Assembly (NCBI GenBank): GCA_032027125.1
Contig: JAVSMQ010000001.1
Span: 3,276,350 to 3,340,349 of the forward strand
Reading direction: 5' to 3'
Source of the DNA: JANJTB01 sp032027125
Lineage (GTDB): Bacteria > Bacteroidota > Ignavibacteria > Kapaibacteriales > UBA2268
Length of the DNA: 64,000 bases
Translations under genes and position numbers: made by a program
The notes under the pieces: model-generated
Databases searched by the model: none
The model's input: only the letters and a program-made list of their open reading frames with translations
Told to the model about the DNA's origin: nothing
Shown: positions 62,568 through 64,000 of the stretch, one piece after another
Layout of the letters: the number at the start of each line of letters is the position of its first letter
How positions within the stretch are numbered: the stretch's first letter is position 1

Positions 62568-63895
62568 ATGAAAAAGTTTTTGATTCTATTAGGTGCATTA
62601 TTTATAATGCAGACGCTTTATTTATTTGCTGATAGTGCTAAAGATACTGTGTGGACAAGACTGTCACATTCTGTCGTTAGAATGGAGTTTGCACCAAACA
62701 GTAATTTGTTCCTTTCTTAGGTGATCATGGTGGTTTACGAGATGGCGTAATCATTTTTAACACTGATGGAGATACCGTAAAGACCATTTACAATAGTGAG
62801 GGATTACAATTCAGAGATGGACAGGGTATATGGGATGCACATTTTAGTAAAGATGGAAAATATCTGGTTGTTGTCTGGGAATATTTGAAAGGTGTCATAT
62901 CCGGAGGTATGCTCGAAATCTACGAAACGGAAAACTGGACTTCTGTCAAAAAAATTGAAATACCCGGCGATTCGTTTTCACTTCTTGGAGCTCAGGTTTT
63001 AATTTCACCCGATAACAGAATTATTGTTGGAATTATACAAGAAGGATTTTATTTTTATGATATTCAGACAGGAGAACTGTTAAAGCATGTATGGGATTAC
63101 GGACAGGATTTAACCAAAAATATAATCGTTGCTTCGGGAATTTATTCAAATGACGGCAGCCATATTTATTTTACTTCAACCGATATTAAACCTTCCACAA
63201 CAGGAGATGAAAAACTCAGATTTTTGAATATCCAAACCTATGAAGTGGATTATGTTTCCGATGCTCGTGTAAGCTACTTAGCAATCAGTAAAAGTGGAAA
63301 TATGATTACAAACGTGCTTAATTTGGATGAATTGCAAATCATAAATCCCATAACCAAAGAAATTATTCTTAGAATTCCCGTGCACACCGAAGAAATAAAT
63401 TCGATGGTTTTTTCTCCTGATGAAAAATATTTAGCTGTAAATTTCGGTCGGGGAAAAGTCATTCATGTATATGATATTAAGGCAGGAAAAAGCATTTATC
63501 AATATACTACTGTACCATCAGGTTATGCTCTAACAGGAATCGGCATATCGCCTGACCAAAAATATATAGTTTCTTCATCAGGTTATATATTTCTTTATAA
63601 ATTTCTCCCAACAACAGGAATAGGAAATATTCCTGAACAAAAAGAAAATATTATTTATCCTAATCCAACAAACGGTTCAATTTCTATACGCTTTAGTTTA
63701 CAGTTGTCAGGATTTACAAAGGTTTCAATATATGACAACATGGGAAAAGAAGTTAATAATTTTTTTCAGGGTCCATTAGACAGAGGTGAACAAAATATTC
63801 AAGGAAATATAATGGGATTGAAAACAGGAAACTACTTTGTAAAAGTCAGTTCAAACGGAACTGATATTACATTCAAATTAATTATTAATAAATAA
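62568..63895 (+). pseudogene. Frameshifted secreted WD40-like propeller protein with T9SS domain
   Basis: A well-placed ATG at 62568 (AGGAG seven bases upstream) starts MKKFLILLGALFIMQTLYLF, a signal peptide, then TRLSHSVVRMEFAPNSNLFLS and a TAG at 62718-62720. The continuation lies in another frame from 62717: GDHGGLRDGVIIFNTDGDTVK, then propeller repeats (DAHFSKDGKYLVVVWEY, LISPDNRIIVGII, MVFSPDEKYLAVNFGRG, GISPDQKYIVSSSG) and a T9SS sorting domain (YPNPTNGSISIRFSLQLSG, MGLKTGNYFVKVSSNG). A one-base change near 62711-62720 breaks the gene. A WD40-type secreted protein in intact form. Confidence 0.85.
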
Positions 63896-64000
63896 GGAAT
63901 TTGAAAAATGAAAATATTAATAGTTAACTTCCTCCTCCATCATTTTCGTGTAGAATGATATAGAAAGAAGTAATAATTTATGATAATAACAATCCTTCCG
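63896..64000. other. 3' edge of window
   Basis: A short stretch after the propeller gene with no recognisable gene; it starts with an ATG frame of only 16 codons that is not supported. Confidence 0.3.

Overview
The window is AT-rich, gene-dense bacterial chromosome. It most resembles the Bacteroidota/Chlorobiota superphylum, perhaps the Ignavibacteria/Kapabacteria side. The evidence is at least four secreted proteins with type IX secretion (T9SS) C-terminal sorting domains, PD40/OmpA and Ig-type surface proteins, a promoter of the Bacteroidota TTTG-N19-TANNTTTG type, weak Shine-Dalgarno use and typical housekeeping homologues. The taxonomy is inferred from gene content only.

Layout. 1-1837: 3' part of a T9SS beta-helix surface protein. 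1.9-12.2 kb: core genes, namely gpsA-plsY, a TrmH-type methyltransferase, a pyrimidine phosphorylase-symporter-pgsA operon, pabB/pabC behind a small toxin-antitoxin-like pair, ispG and a rhomboid protease. 13-19 kb: YgjP-type metalloprotease, hflX and mfd, separated by a block of C/G-rich inverted repeats. 18.9-21.7 kb: an accessory island with a YoeB-type module, a PIN toxin broken by a stop codon plus its antitoxin, a lone minimal nucleotidyltransferase, and a short repeat present three times. 21.7-34.9 kb: OmpA/PD40 protein, then the operon dnaX-bcp-tatD/barrel-upp, ddl, a PfkB kinase, secreted proteins, NUDIX and lpxH. 34.9-38.8 kb: STAND-like ATPase, RHS gene relics on both sides of a vapBC module, and a DUF4160/DUF2442 pair with DUF4160 broken. 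38.9-46.1 kb: 1249-residue T9SS protein, a complete IS21-family element, and a 22-unit array of 21-bp repeats. 46.1-50.6 kb: DUF1015 gene and serA separated by a mazEF-like module, a NifX/NifB-like protein, tRNA-Asp and tRNA-Ala. 50.7-64 kb: T9SS subtilase, SDR, LOG, TlpA-like and Tag proteins, a second 21-bp array made of two opposed blocks, S9 peptidase, cupin, GNAT, and a frameshifted T9SS propeller gene.

Most unusual features. (1) Two separate 21-bp arrays share one design: a constant scaffold, a hypervariable 2-3 bp position, and an 8-bp segment specific to each block. (2) A tatD gene runs in frame, without a stop, into an outer-membrane barrel gene whose own start and Shine-Dalgarno lie inside the conserved TatD C-terminus, so those codons also encode a signal peptide. 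(3) Four small accessory or surface genes are recently broken. (4) A vapBC module sits between two homologous RHS remnants.
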